Below are positions 48,901-61,859 of a stretch of DNA of 64,000 nt, one piece after another; the stretch's first letter is position 1; every line of letters begins with the position of its first letter. The position numbers and the translations under genes are program-made. Under the pieces are notes generated by a model, which saw only the letters and a program-made list of their open reading frames with translations, was not told the origin of the DNA and did no database searches. Source of the DNA: Sipunculus nudus (Eukaryota > Annelida > Sipuncula > Golfingiida > Sipunculidae); contig CM049307.1 of assembly GCA_026874595.1 (NCBI GenBank), forward strand, positions 52,325,370 to 52,389,369, in the 5' to 3' direction.

Positions 48901-49152
48901 TTGATTTTAAACATGAGCAAGGAAGAGGGTCCTGCCAATCTTCTGCCCAGCTGCCATGTGCCCCAGCTCGATCCCATCCGTGTTCCTCACAATGACACAT
49001 TAATCTATAGTGGACTTGAGGAGGGCGCTATCTTTAGCCCCATTACTCTGCACAAATGCTTCAGTTTGTGCCCGTTAGTGGCTTTATCCATTTTCTCTGC
49101 ACTAATTTGTTGTATTTTGGACAAGGAAACTCAATTTGCATATTTGCATTAA
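48901..49152 (+). other. Candidate open frame of unknown nature
   Basis: An ATG at 48913 opens MSKEEGPANLLPSCHVPQLD then IRVPHNDTLIYSGLEEGA before becoming hydrophobic. Base composition is higher in GC than the surroundings. No family recognised, and the antisense strand is also open. Kept only as a weak candidate, possibly an alternative first exon. Confidence 0.15.
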
Positions 49153-49488
49153 GGGTTGATTTTCCAGGGTTTGAGTGACAGGCTCATTGCTAGAAGAACT
49201 CCACACAGAGATGTGGTGTTTTCTTGATGAAGCAAGGAAGACTGTCAAGGCTTTCTTCTCAATCCGAGTGAAGAGTACAGCTGTGTTCATTAGATATGGG
49301 GGTGGATGAGGCAAATATCTTGTCTTGAGTTTCAAAATTAGAAAAATTAAAATATCTAGGGATGTTGTCATTAATTGCAGAATGCAGCAGTTGTTCCATA
49401 CCTGTACATCATGTTGTATATAGATCCACACTCATTACGTCAAGTGGTTCTGTACATATACATATGAAATGCCTGAACCAGCAGTACT

Positions 49489-52400
49489 TTTTAGCTCAGC
49501 TGACTATAAGTCATCTGAGCTATAGTCATGGTCCATTGTCCGTCGTCCGTCCATCTGTCTGTCCGTCCGTCCGTCCGTCTGTCTGTCTGTCCGTCTGGAT
49601 GTCCGTCCGTAAGACTGGCACGTTTCGACACCGTTGGACCTACGAATCTGAATTTCGGCATACAGTTAGATGTCCCCATAATCTCCTACCATGCCAAAAA
49701 TTGGGTCAATAGGACTTCGTTCCTTTGAGATATTAAGGAAAAACCTCAATTTTTTATTAGAAATCTATTTTCACACTTCAGGACTGCCTAATATCAAAAC
49801 CACTCATCTGGTTTTCTTCATATTTACCATAAATATTCCTCTATATAGTTCCTATGTACATGCCAGATATTAAGTCAGTATTATATAATTTAAAAAAGTT
49901 ATTGGCCCAAACATAATGCACTTTGTAAAACAATCAGGAAGATATTTTGTCACTTAAGACCCAAAGTGTTAAAGGTAGGGACTTTTTTCCAGTAATACAA
50001 CTTTAATTAATCAAAATTTAATTGTATACCAAAAATTAGATCAAAATCTGTTAAATTTTTTTAAATATTGGCAAAAATATAAAATTGGTACCTTAAATTT
50101 TGCCCAACTTTGGCCATGGCACGTTTTTTTCCTGTAAGTACTGTAGATTTAATTTTCACACCATGTATACATAAGGATTTAATCTGTTAAAATCTGAAAT
50201 TTGAAAATAAAAGCTGCAAAATTAGGCTAGTTATTGAATTTTTTGGGAGGCTCTTGTTGTATTCCCTTACATTGTCAAGCAGTCCACTTTGATGACTGTA
50301 GGTCATTCAGTGCACATCTCTATGCTCCCCAGGCATGTTGACATAATTTTAGATGTCCCCAAAATCTCCTACCATACCGAAAATTGGGTCATTAGGACTT
50401 TGTTCCTTCAAGATATTAAGGAAAAAAACTCTGTTTTCCATAAAAAAAAGCCATTGTTACACTTCAAGGCTGCCTAATATCAAAACCACTGATCTGTTTT
50501 TGATCGTATTTAGTATTCACATTCTTTTATACATTTTCTATGAACATACCAAAAATTAGGTCAGTATTGAGTATTATTTTGAAGTTATGGGCCAAAACAT
50601 AATGCAATTTTTAAAAAATCAGGAAATATATTTACTCACATGAGAATTGCTGAACCTAGAGACCTTTTTTTCAGGAATATAACTTTATTCAATCAAAATT
50701 CAATTGTTTACCCAAAATTAGATCTGAATTTTGCAAATTTTTCAAGTTATTAGCAAAAATAAAAAACAATACCTTAAATTTTGTCCAACTTTGGCACTGT
50801 TGATTTAATTTTCCCAGCATATATGCATAAGGATTTAATCTTTTAAAATCTGAACTTTCAAAAGAAATTGATTGGAATGAATAGCTTTTATTCATGTTTT
50901 CACACACCATGTCAACTGTTGTTTACATCTATCCCACCTAGTAGTACAGCATTCTCTTGCATTATGTAACCCACCCCAGGCAGCTTACCTTGGCCCAGCT
51001 TGGCCACTACTAGCAGGCTTCCCCTCACCCTGCACTCATCCCCCCCCCCCCAGCTGGTGCATAAACTAGATGAATGTTATAATTTTTCTGTATTTTATTT
51101 TATTCTTGGACATGCTACATTTTAGATTTTGTATTGAACCACCAGGGTTACAATGATTAAAGTGTACATTTAATTGTGTCCACAAAGTGGTATATTGCTG
51201 TGAAAGTCTGGATGTTCATGAGATAAGTAATTCCTTACTTCAGAAGAGTAAAAACTTCACCAGGTGTGAAATTGACTATTAATTCCAGTAATTAATTAAA
51301 ACTGGGATAGTAATTAGCACAATGATATTGTTTGTCCCTCATTCAACCAACAGTGTGTATACTTTATTTGAAAAGATGTTTTATTTTGTCAAATTTACTT
51401 TTATTTTATTTTGGTGAATAAAATTAAGCATGTCCTGAAAACTCCAATATGCAAAACTTTTTAATAGTGATTCAAGGAATATTCTTGTAGATGCCATGTT
51501 GTGGCATTATTTTCTTTTAAAATCAGTTAAAACATTTATGATTTAAAAATAATAAAATATATGTGTATGCATAATATGACCCAATGTTTTTTACTCTGTA
51601 TATATAATGATTGCAACTTTTGCAACAATTCTAATATTTTAACTTATATTTTCAGGTTTTTTAATTAAAAATTTATAAACCTGTAAATAAAAAAATGATA
51701 CAGATAAAAACTTCTTAATGGAAAAAGTGGATCTGCTTAAAAAAATAGGATTATATATAAACTTAAATGCATTATTCTCTTGAAAGTGAAATAAAGGTAT
51801 TAGTCCATTCTGTCCACTTGCCTGTCCATCTGTAAATTTTCATATGCAACACAGTATCTCAAAACTTTTACTGTTTTTCTTCATGACAGTCTTGTCAGAG
51901 TATTAGTTTGCAATCATATATTTAGAACTTTACTATAACCAAGTAGGAGGGCCCCTTTCCTCTTAGCTTTTCATATTCTTATATAAATGAAAAACATTAC
52001 AATAGAATATTTCTACATCCACCTTCGTGCTGCCCTCACTTTTCCCTTCTCCGAACCCCATCCCAAAGTCAGCCTCAGTAAGCAAGAACAAGATGAATCA
52101 GATATATTCATACTTTAATATTTTGTATAACTATTCGTCCATAGGTACCTATGTACATGCCAGAAATTATGTCAATATTGTGTAATATGTAGACATAGTG
52201 GGCATCACAATAATGTACCTTGTCAAGACTAAAGAGATATTGTGTCATACAGTCACATATTCATAAATCACTTCATCAGCATAGTTAATCATAACATCAT
52301 ATCTGTCAAATTGAACGCTTGCAGACTACCATACACTTTAGATCCTTCAACAAATAGCCTTATCATCTACTACTGCTTATTACTGCTGTCATTGCATTCA

Positions 52401-52623
52401 TATTTGCTCAAATATATCACAATTTTCAACCCCTCCTAATTAAATAAAAAATAAACCACTTTATTTGACTCTATTAATCCATCAGTCAGGTAATTTCATT
52501 TATCATTTACTCACATATTACATTACATTCCTTTATAATAGCCCAACATGTACATGATATTCAAAAGCTTTATCGACTCGATATAGTATCACAGTGGAGA
52601 AACATTTATAGTCCAATCACGAT
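49489..52623 (+). repeat. Right arm (B) of the 3.1-kb inverted repeat
   Basis: Inverse copy of 22039-25159, from TTTTTAGCTCAGCTGACTAT at the left to CCAATCACGAT at the right. Arm length is about 3135 versus 3121 bases, so only small indels separate them. It contains the hairpin TAGCTCAG...CTGAGCTA at its left edge, a GTCCGTCC/GTCTGTCT microsatellite (about 49540-49610), two ~683-bp units (TAGATGTCCCC at 49667 and 50350) and a poly-C at about 51040. It lies in the presumed intron of the SAM gene and, relative to transcription, has the same orientation as arm A has in MBOAT7. Confidence 0.92.
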
Positions 52624-53523
52624 CAGCTGAGCGCCGTGACCCATGGGTCCCTTGTTACTTGATATTGCTGTACCTTTATTCCTGTCTGTGAGTGAAACAG
52701 AGCATCTAATTTCACACAAATGTTCTGTGTTGTAGCTGTTTTCTATCTGAATGCCTGTCAGTTTCCCAGGCTTAAATCGCGATTCCCTGGATGGAAGCAG
52801 CTTGAAATTTTTCTTCTTTTTTTTTAACAAAAGAACATTCAGTAATGAAAAGATACCCATAGCTTACACACTAAGCATTTTCCTGGTGTTTTGGCTTTGA
52901 TTTTGCTGGTGCTGTGAAATTGTCTTAAAGCATGTGTTGAATTATTTGTGACTTGCTTAATATATTTCATTTAATCGAAGGTAATCACCAAGAAAATGTG
53001 ACAAAATGCACAATAACACATAGAAATGTGTGGATATGCACACAAAAAGTGCAAAAAATATGGCAAGATATTGCTGTAACACTGGTCATTGGTTATTTCA
53101 GGCAAAAGAAACACGTAAGATTGAATGCTAAATCGCATGAAATGGGTCCAAACATGGAAGAGCGCAGACACTCTTGAAAAGACATGCTTATCATTTGTCT
53201 TGAAAATGTGACCTTTGTTGCATCCAGTCTTCTGCAGGATGCTTAAGTGTTGGAGCCTTAAGCGGTTGAAGATTGCTCACAATATTTAACTGTTCCAGAT
53301 AAAAATGTTAAATTTTATTACTATTATATATATTTATTTATGTTCAGACTAGGGTGTAGATTCAAATGTGTTTGCTTGTCATACAGATTCATTTGTATGG
53401 TAAATAAGATGACAGCATTTTTGTATGGTGTATGTTACCAATGCCAGCCTGCCAGTCTAACCCATGTGTTCTCAAAAAGAGACACCAGTCACTGCTATAT
53501 ATATTCTTTTCTGTGATCTACAG

Positions 53524-53575
53524 GCATCAAAATCCAAATTTTCATTCCCCGAAAGACTAACCTTTTTGATGGACG
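53524..53575 (+). CDS. Candidate exon (SAM gene?)
   Basis: 52 bases between GATCTACAG and GACG|GTGAGC, reading ASKSKFSFPERLTFLMD in phase 0 and leaving phase 1. It would splice in frame to the candidate at 54232. The FSF..RLT.L pattern faintly recalls the segment before the first PH domain of ARAP3, but this is too weak for assignment. At least one more exon would be needed to connect it to SAM exon 2. Confidence 0.25.
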
Positions 53576-54231
53576 GTGAGCTATTAAGTTTGATATGCCT
53601 GTACTTACCAGGACAGGCAAATTCAAGTAATGCCAAGGCTGTATATAGATTTATATATGCAGTCCAGGTCTGCACCTGTCAGGAAAAGATAAGCTCACAC
53701 TGGATCAATACATATCTGTCATGGCTTTATGACAGAGCTTATCAGAGAAAGAGCTGAAATTGTATGCACTTTGTTAAGTGCCCATTTGACATTTTGTTTA
53801 ATCCATGTCATGCATGATCTGTTCATTTCATATTCTGGTACTTTCATTCTGTAGGTTTGGAATAAGATAGACATATCATTAATCCTTCAACACAGGCAGG
53901 GAGAACCTCTTTGTGCTAAAATAAATGTGCTAAAATAAATGTAGCTAGACATGAACAATGTTCAGTTTTAGATACCTTGGAAATAATATTATTTTGCTTT
54001 TTAAGTGTTTGACATTTAATGGTGTATTTCCTCTGTTTCTTGTCAATTTACAGTGTTTACAATTTTTTGTGTTTTCTTCTTGAATTCTTAATGCCAATTT
54101 TAGCCAAGTACACATTTCTCATTGTCTAGCCTTGCGAGCAGGGGTCTTGGTCTATAAGACAACATTTTATGGTTTATTTTCTTGTATTCTTGGTGCTTAC
54201 TTTTAAAATAATCTTACTTCTGACATTCCAG

Positions 54232-54273
54232 GATCAGAAATCAGCAGGAACCTTTCTGAATCTCCATTATCAG
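54232..54273 (+). CDS. Candidate 42-base exon (SAM gene?)
   Basis: Flanked by TGACATTCCAG and GTATTT, phase 1 on both sides, reading GSEISRNLSESPLS. Its phase matches both the end of SAM exon 2 and the end of the 53524 candidate. Ser-rich linkers of this kind are common in scaffold proteins. Support is only splice signals, phase and an open frame. Confidence 0.3.
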
Positions 54274-54479
54274 GTATTTTTATTTCCATTATATTCTAGT
54301 TACTGGTACTTTATTAACGATTGAAAAACATGTTTGATATCTCAGCAGGTGAAATCAGTAGGAATGAATAAGAATTTCCAAATTTCCTTAATTATTCCTA
54401 AATGAATATCATATTAATCAGAAAACTGCATAACATTTCTATGTTCTTGATGCAACTTTGCCATGAGCAATATTATCAT

Positions 54480-54990
54480 GCACAGCTTTCACCAGATGCA
54501 GCACACTTTTTTTTCCCTGCTTTTCATTATCCTTGTCCAGCAATGATAATGAATTGAAAGTGGCAGTGGTGGTGATGAGATACCAGGGGGGGGCCACCAC
54601 ACTAGCCTATCACATTGATCTGGTGAGGGCCAGAGATCCATCTCTTCCCCACCAGGTCTGAACAAGGCAGCAGTCTGCAGACCAGCAGATAACATGGCCC
54701 CCACAGAAAGCCAGGGCCCACAATATAATCCTTTGAAGTAAATTACATCAGCGGTAACCATTTTGGGTTATTGATTACTCAATATTTACTACTTTTTTCA
54801 ACCAACAAGGGGTGTCATTTATGATTTGCTGCTGGGCCGAGTGTGGTGTCAGCGTTCTCTTTTCAGTCTCCTGCCGTGACCCTCTGTGGGTCCACAGACA
54901 TGGTGTCAGCAGGCTGTCCACCTCAGATTGTTATTCCTGGCCCAACATCTGATCATGAAACCACATTTTTTTTTCGGTCACTGTTACCTC
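54480..54990. other. GC-richer stretch without firm coding
   Basis: Higher GC than its surroundings, with a strong acceptor-like TTCTCTTTTCAG at 54860-54871. Several short open frames exist but none gives a recognisable domain, and no convincing donor follows. Confidence 0.25.
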
Positions 54991-55244
54991 TACAGGATCA
55001 AGCATTAGTTAAATACGTTGTTAGCTGTAATTATGCATGTGCCAGGGGGCATTTTATCTGTTGTTTTCGTTGGTTGGTTACTTGGTTGGCTTGTCTTGTT
55101 TGCAACTTAACTTTAAAAAAAGTTTCAAACAGGTTTTGATGAGATTTTTTTTAGGGTTAGGGTAGTTGGAATTAGAATCAGAATAACATTTTTTTTTAAT
55201 TTTAAAGGATTTTCCCCCAATGCAAGATTGCCATTTGTTAACGG

Positions 55245-55535
55245 CATACTTGTCCCCGACTTCCGCAGAATGGGGGACATTTATTTGGGTTTGTCTCTAT
55301 CTGTCCATGTGTCTGTCCCCTCTGTCTGTCTGTCCGTCATGTTTTCTTTTCTATGCAATAACTTTTGAAATATTATCAAATTTCATTCATATTTTGGTCA
55401 GTTGTTATCACCAGCCCAAAAACAAAAAAAATTTCCCTTTTGTTACCAATTCACAACAAAATTATGATGTGGAGACATCTTCAGGGGGAAAATAAAAACT
55501 AAATTATATTGTAAAGACAAAAGGGGGACAACAAG
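55245..55535. repeat. Dispersed repeat with GTCCCC / GGGGGAC ends
   Basis: Opens CTTGTCCCCGACTTCCGCAG, has a CTGTCTGTCTGTCCGTC microsatellite and the phrase GCAATAACTTTTGAAATATT, and closes AAAGGGGGACAACAAG, an inverse of the opening GTCCCC. This is typical of a short non-coding dispersed element. Confidence 0.5.
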
Positions 55536-56071
55536 AGGCAGTAGCCAGGGACATAAATTCCATGAATTTCCTTGTTTTAAAACTAGATCTAGGGTATATA
55601 AATGATTAAAAAAACTCTGTATACTCCGTCAAATTAGACAGCTCACAGAGCCCTCGAAGGAGGTACATGGAAAAAAATAATAATAAAGTGAATAGCATTA
55701 GAGTTTTAATAATTGATTACAGTTTAATCAAGGTGTTGCCATTTGATTATATGATGACAATGTTATCAATTTGTGATTTATTAATATGTTTATACAATGA
55801 AGATGAGAATATTTCCACAAGCAATACACTTAGGGCTCAACTGAGATGCTATAGCTTATCACATAGTGTGCCTGCACCTGTCAATCGGCCAGTGTTGAGC
55901 AAACAAGACTCCACTGGCCTTAACCTAACAAGGGAATTTTAAAAGCAGCAGTGACCGACATGTGCAGGCTGATTTATCGGGTCTCACACATGATCACCTA
56001 ACGTTCACAGAAAATGTAAACCTTCACTTGATCAGAGAAAAACTAAAATGGGACAAAGTTTTAAACTGTTT

Positions 56072-57760
56072 ATGCCCCCGCCACAAATTGGCCGGGGCAT
56101 ATAGTTTTACCCATGTCTGTCATTCCGTCCTTCCATCCTTCCGAAATCAAACAGTTGTACTGACTTTTTTTAGCAATTCCTGCAGATATTGGCCTGATTT
56201 TTGGTGTGTGGGCAGATATAGACCAGTTACAGATCGAGTTCGCGTTTCATCCCGGTTGACCTACTTTTGACAGTTTTACGGCTCCTAAACTTAGAAAATT
56301 TCATGAAAAATAGAAATTTTCATGACAAATACACATGTACGGACTTTTTTTCGCAATGCCTGCAGATATTGGCCTCATTTTCGGTGTGTAGGCAGATAAT
56401 GACCAGTTACAGATAGAGTTCGCGTTTTGTCCCAGTTGACCTACTTTTGACTGTTTTACAGCTCCTAAACTTGGAAAATTTCATGAAAAATAGAAATTTT
56501 CATGACAAATACACATGTACAGACTTTTTTCGCAATGCCTGCAGATATTGGCCTGATTTTTTTGTGTGTGGGCAGATAATGACTAGTTACAGATCAAGTT
56601 CACGTTTTGTCCCAGTTGACCTACTTTTGACCGTTTTACGCCTCCTTAACTTAGAAAATTTCATGAAAAATAGAAATATTCATGTCAGATACACATGTAC
56701 GGACTTTTTTTCGCAATGCCTGCAGATATTGGCCTGATTTTTGGTGTGTGGGCAGATGTAGACCAGTTACAGATCGAGTTCACGTTTCGTCCCGGTTGAA
56801 CTTCTTTTGACCGTTTTACGGCTCCTGAACATTTCATGAAAAATATGAAATTTCATGACAAATACACATGTACGGACTTTTTTTCGCAATACCTGCAGAT
56901 ATTGGCCTGATTTTTGGGTTGTTGGCAGATGTTGACCAGTTACAGATCGAGTTCACGTTTCGTCCCAGTTGACCTACTTTTGACTGTTTTACGGCTCCTG
57001 AACATAGAAAATTTCATGTAAAATATAAATTTTGATGACAAATACACTTGTACAGACTTTTCTTCACAATACCTGCAGATATTGGACTGATTTTTGGTGT
57101 GTGGCCAGATAATGACCAGTTACAGATTGAGTTCACGTTTTGTCCCAGTTGACCTACTTTTGACCGTTTCACGGTGCTCTAACATAGAAAATTTCATGAA
57201 AAAGTGCACATGTATGGACTTTTTTTTACAGTGCCTGCAGATACGGGCCTGATTTTTGGTGTGTATGCAGATAATGACCAGTTACAGATCGAGTTCTTGT
57301 TTTGTCCCAGTTGACCTACCTTTGACCATTTGACTGCTCCTGAACATAGAAAGTTTCATGAAAAATAGAAATTTTCATAACAAATGCATATGTACTGACT
57401 TTTTTTCCTCAATGCTTGCAGATACCACCCTGATTTTTTATGTGTGGGCAGATAATGACAGTTACAGATCGAGTTCGCGTTTTGTCCCGGTTAACCTATT
57501 TTTGATTGTTTTACGGCTCCTAAACATAGAAAATTTCATGAAAGACAGAAATTTTTATGGAAAATGCACATGTATGGATTTTTGTTCACAATGCCTGCAT
57601 ATACTGGCATGATTTTTGGTGTGTTGTATTTTGCCCTTGTTGACCTACTTTTGACCATACGACACCTCCTAAACTTAAAAATTTTTCAAAATTTTACAAA
57701 TGTTTCTAATTTGCCCCTGGGCAGGGGCATTCGTGTCGTTCCAACACATCTAGTTTTTAT
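56072..57760. repeat. Nine-unit ~180-bp tandem array with GC-rich palindromic caps
   Basis: TGCAGATATTGG or a variant starts at 56181, 56361, 56540, 56721, 56894, 57074, 57236, 57417 and 57596: spacings 180, 179, 181, 173, 180, 162, 181 and 179. Each unit has GACTTTTTTTCGCAATGCC, a GGCCTGATTTTTGG phrase, CAGTTACAGATCGAGTTC, TTGACCTACTTTTGACC and AGAAAATTTCATGAAAAATA. The array opens TGCCCCCGCCAC..GGCCGGGGCA and closes TTGCCCCTGGGCAGGGGCAT, both hairpin-forming. The short ORFs across it are repeat artefacts. Confidence 0.9.
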
Positions 57761-60700
57761 TAAGTTCTATGACGGTTTTCACCTGCAGCAACTGTAAAAT
57801 GCGGGAGAGCCGTGACACAAGAGGTTTGCTCGGCTTTCAATATGGCAACTATTTAGACTGGAATTAAACTCATCTGAAATTAAGCGGGGCATAATTTGCA
57901 TTGTGGTATTCTAGCTTTGACGCTTACTCTAGGCAATACTCGGAAGAGGTATTCCACATGTCTCATAAATGGCTCATTTTATCTATGCAACTGTAGTCAG
58001 CAATATCTGGAATAAGTGCTCTGTACTTTCACATCCCGTTGCAGTGCAAATGAGTTAACATGGATCTAGTCTTTTAAGCCAATGAAAAACCTTGCTGAGT
58101 GACTGTGGTTAAGAACATTCAAACCTGTGTACTGTCATGACAGAAGTACCGCTTTGGACGATAGAAATGGGGAATGTTTCTTAAATATTTAAACCACAAT
58201 GTTAAAAAAAAAGAAATGTGGGGAAATGTTTTGATATTGTTTTATTGTAAACATTAATCTTAGTTTCAGGGGGCCGTGTTTGTTTAATATTAGGTGAAAT
58301 AATGGAAAGGACAACAGATTTATAAATCAATTAGTTTTACTGATGTCAACTACCAGCTGCTGTCAAGATATTCTCAGACTTTTGATCGTTGGAATCATGA
58401 ATTTGTGGATAACCTTGACCCACAATAACCTCGAAGAATAAAGTCCCAACTAATATTTCTTAATCTACAGTAATGCATTTTTACAGTCTTACTGTATACT
58501 TCTTTAATGCTGCATACCCATATATTTTGTGGTCTAGCAAGGTCTGAGCCCATAATGCTGAAGGAATTAGGCAAGGTCACCTGTAAATGTCTGGTAAATG
58601 GTAGAGACTGACAAACTGAAGTGATGCTACTAACAGTCAGGAGGGAGGGACATTTATATGTCTAGGTCTCTGTGTCATACTGCTCCCTTTGCCCATGAGA
58701 CCTGTTGCTTTCATGGCAAAATGATGGATGTACATCGTCCTCCAAAGTAAAGGGAACATTAAGAAAGAAAGTACCATCTGAGGTTTCCTGGGCACATTGG
58801 CTGGATTGTCCCAGCATCTGGCCAGCCCAGTATCAATACCTTGACCTGATATGTAAGATTTTGTGATAGCCAGGCTTTCAATTAAAAGAATATAACTCTA
58901 GCAGCTGATCATGCATGTTAGGCATTCCCTCAAAGTGTGCAGATAAATTAAGGATTAATTGCACCTTTTTACAGATTTTGATTTAAGTAATTTAGTCTAC
59001 CATAAGGTGTCTTAATTTATGTACCTGTTTCCTAATTTACTTTAAATGACCTAAATGTTACATTGGTTTCAAGTGTTGCAAGAGAAACACTGTTATGACA
59101 ACAAATAAAGGAATGTGTTACCAAGCTGAATTACATATGATGAAAGGTGGTTGTCAAAGAAATACCCATTTAAACACTTAGGGTAACTCATACCAGGTTC
59201 CACAGTTTCACCGTGTTTGACAAAGGTAACACTAAGTGTGGTTTATCTGTTTTACCGAAAGAATTACCTGTGTACCTTAGGTTAAGTAAGTCATCAGACA
59301 GGTCAGGTCATTTGACTTATTCTCTTCAAACTGAGGACAGATGTCATTTGAATGTTTTTGGTTTCCCTGTGCATTGGTATCAGTTAAAGTCAAGGCTTCT
59401 AATAGGAAGTAAAATTAAAGAGTCTTGAAGCTCAGACTTAAAGGGTGGAGAGTCTAATGTGATTGTTCCGCATTCCAAGGAGAGGTGACCTGATGCAAAT
59501 TTTGTGGGGCTATATAAAATTGAATATTCTTTTAATTTTAGGTTGTTATTTTTATAAAGATTACATATTGTGTCATTAAAGGTTTGATTATTGGCACAAC
59601 TTATCTAATGTCAGCACAGAATTTACACAGTTGTCTTGTTTGTATAAGGTAGTCGGCAATGGCCAGCTGTGATCCTCTTGGTCCTGCAGCCAGATATTTC
59701 CGTATACAGGTGGACGCTTGGATCCTTGGATCCAAAAGAGAATTTGAGTGTCAGAGATGCTTACCCAACATTCTGAAAACCCTGAGAAGTAGTTCTCAAA
59801 TAAAATTTGACTTCCAGATTAAAATGAAATACAGTTTGTATATTAGAGTTAAATTAAATAAACATGATAAACATATTCTTGCTTTCATTTCCATTGTGTG
59901 TCAAAGCATTGTTTCTGTACACCATAATGTGGCAGCATAATTAAAATATATAAATAATATTTGAACTTCATAAACATAACTGGTCGCCTAATCCAGTCAG
60001 ACCATGTGTTTTTATTTCCAGTAATCTCAGTGCTCCCTAAGTATTGATTATTGTACCTGTAAAATCCGAACAGTAATCAGTACATTGCACATGGACCCTG
60101 AGGATGACAGTAACCTACTTAATTAAATAAATATTATTGCCAGTTGTAAATTGGCATCAGCATTTGAAGTACCCCAGACAAACAAAAAATCAGTAAAACT
60201 GAGTTAATTTCCTTTGGGGTAGTAACAGCAGTCTCTCTCTCTAATACATAAACAAAATGTATAATGTACTAAATCAACTTTATTTTATAAAGTTGTTATT
60301 TTGCACTTCTGTCTTTGTATAGGCTCTTCTAATAGATGGTTCATAATATCGTGTTTGCAGTGCTGCCCACAAGGGCTTTCCATTTGTCTGTTAATCCATG
60401 TGTCTCCATGGTGACTTTCTAGTATTGGATAGATTTTGATGAGACACTCTGAATATTAATATTAACCAAAAATATGTTTCACCTGCCTTTGACAAAGTCT
60501 GGGTGTGTGTAATGGGGTCAAAGGTTACAAGACTTGTTCTAGGCTCACTACTATCCAAACTTTCAGTGCCTAATCTACCTGTCTTCTATGACCGTGATAG
60601 TATGTTCTTTATTTGATCGTAATATTATCTCCTATTCATTATGACAGTAACCTTGTAACCATAATTGTATCCGCCAAAACAGAGTTTTGCTCTTTTTCTA

Positions 60701-61850
60701 CTATGTGTTCATTTGTGCATAAGTGACTGTACATCTGTGAATATTCTTTGATGAAGTTCCTGAATCCAGGTCATGTGCTGGATCCACACCAAAATTTAAT
60801 CAATTTTTCATTGGCCCATTCCTGGAATGCCCTGAAAATTTCATCATATATCATTCATGATTGTGTGAGTTACACTGTAAACAAATACACAAACATACAC
60901 ACAGACAAACACATGAATGGGGATGGACACATTCCCTCCTGGCAGAGGCAATAATATACCACAGGAGATCCCCAACCTCTTACAACAGTAATGAAGTAAT
61001 TCTTCTCTGAATCACCAGATACTAAAATGAAACCTTTGAGGATTCAAGATATGAGATGCTTATAAAACCAGGAATGAAAAATTGAACTTCCCAGCTCTTT
61101 CATGTGTTACACTGAATGGATCAATTTTGATAAGTAATCCTGGAGATAAGAACAGGGGTTGCTGTGCCTAAAGTAAGGTCACCTAACAGTGTGCTGTAGC
61201 CTGCATCTGTTTTCACTTGATAAGCATTCAGTGGGCACTTTGCTGGCTGGGGGTTGACCTGATACCATTGATGAATTAAACATGGGTTTAAATACCAGGG
61301 ATGAAAACAGCCAGGCTGAGTCTGACTCATATTGTCAGTTACTGCAGATAAATGTCTGACATCAGCTTGACTTGTTGTAGGTGGCCTTCAAGACCAATTT
61401 GTTTTCTATATGACGCCTTATAAATATACCCTAGGTTAGCACTGGTGCAGAAAATTTTTATCCATCCTAGAAGTATCACAAGGACCAGAAAGACGCCTTG
61501 ATTTTCACCAAATCCAGCTGAAACTCTTCGAAAGTGTTCCAATTAAAATGTCCTGGGGGGGTGTTTCCAGTGGTTAAAGAAAGAAGATAGTTAAGGAATA
61601 CTGTGAACGCATCAGATGATCCAATTCTGAAGTTTATACACATTTCATGTTTTAATGATTATCATAATAAAGTTTATTAGTGTAATATAACTTTAAGCTG
61701 TACTTAGATATCACTCTTGACTCTTTTTTTCAATTCACACAAAAATCATACATAAAGGAGGATTCAAATATTATCCAGCCAAGAGGAAGAGGTATTGTGT
61801 TGTGTCTGTATAAACTCAAAGTTCCTTGCCACTGACTATATGTTGGTGTC
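57761..61850. other. Stretch without recognised genes
   Basis: AT-rich, including a dispersed repeat at 60667-60960. A small open frame at 59659-59940 (MASCDPLGPAARYFRIQVDA) has no family resemblance and loses complexity after 50 codons. Nothing else could be supported. Confidence 0.35.
60667..60960. repeat. Dispersed repeat with TATCCGCCAAAAC start
   Basis: Opens TATCCGCCAAAACAGAGTTTTG (palindromic core CAAAAC..GTTTTG), matching the opening of the 42.7-kb element, and ends TGGCAGAGGCAATAAT. The middle resembles 6480-6800. Confidence 0.5.
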
Positions 61851-61859
61851 TGTATTTTC

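Noticed and set aside
49491..49728. Pro/Ser/Val-rich and Asp/Thr/Arg-rich ORFs on both strands
   Set aside because: Produced by the GTCC/GTCT microsatellite, which is open in several frames.
56447..57797. Repeated ORFs with MKNRNFH.. and TDFF..
   Set aside because: They recur with the ~180-bp period of the tandem array and drift by frame; no protein family.
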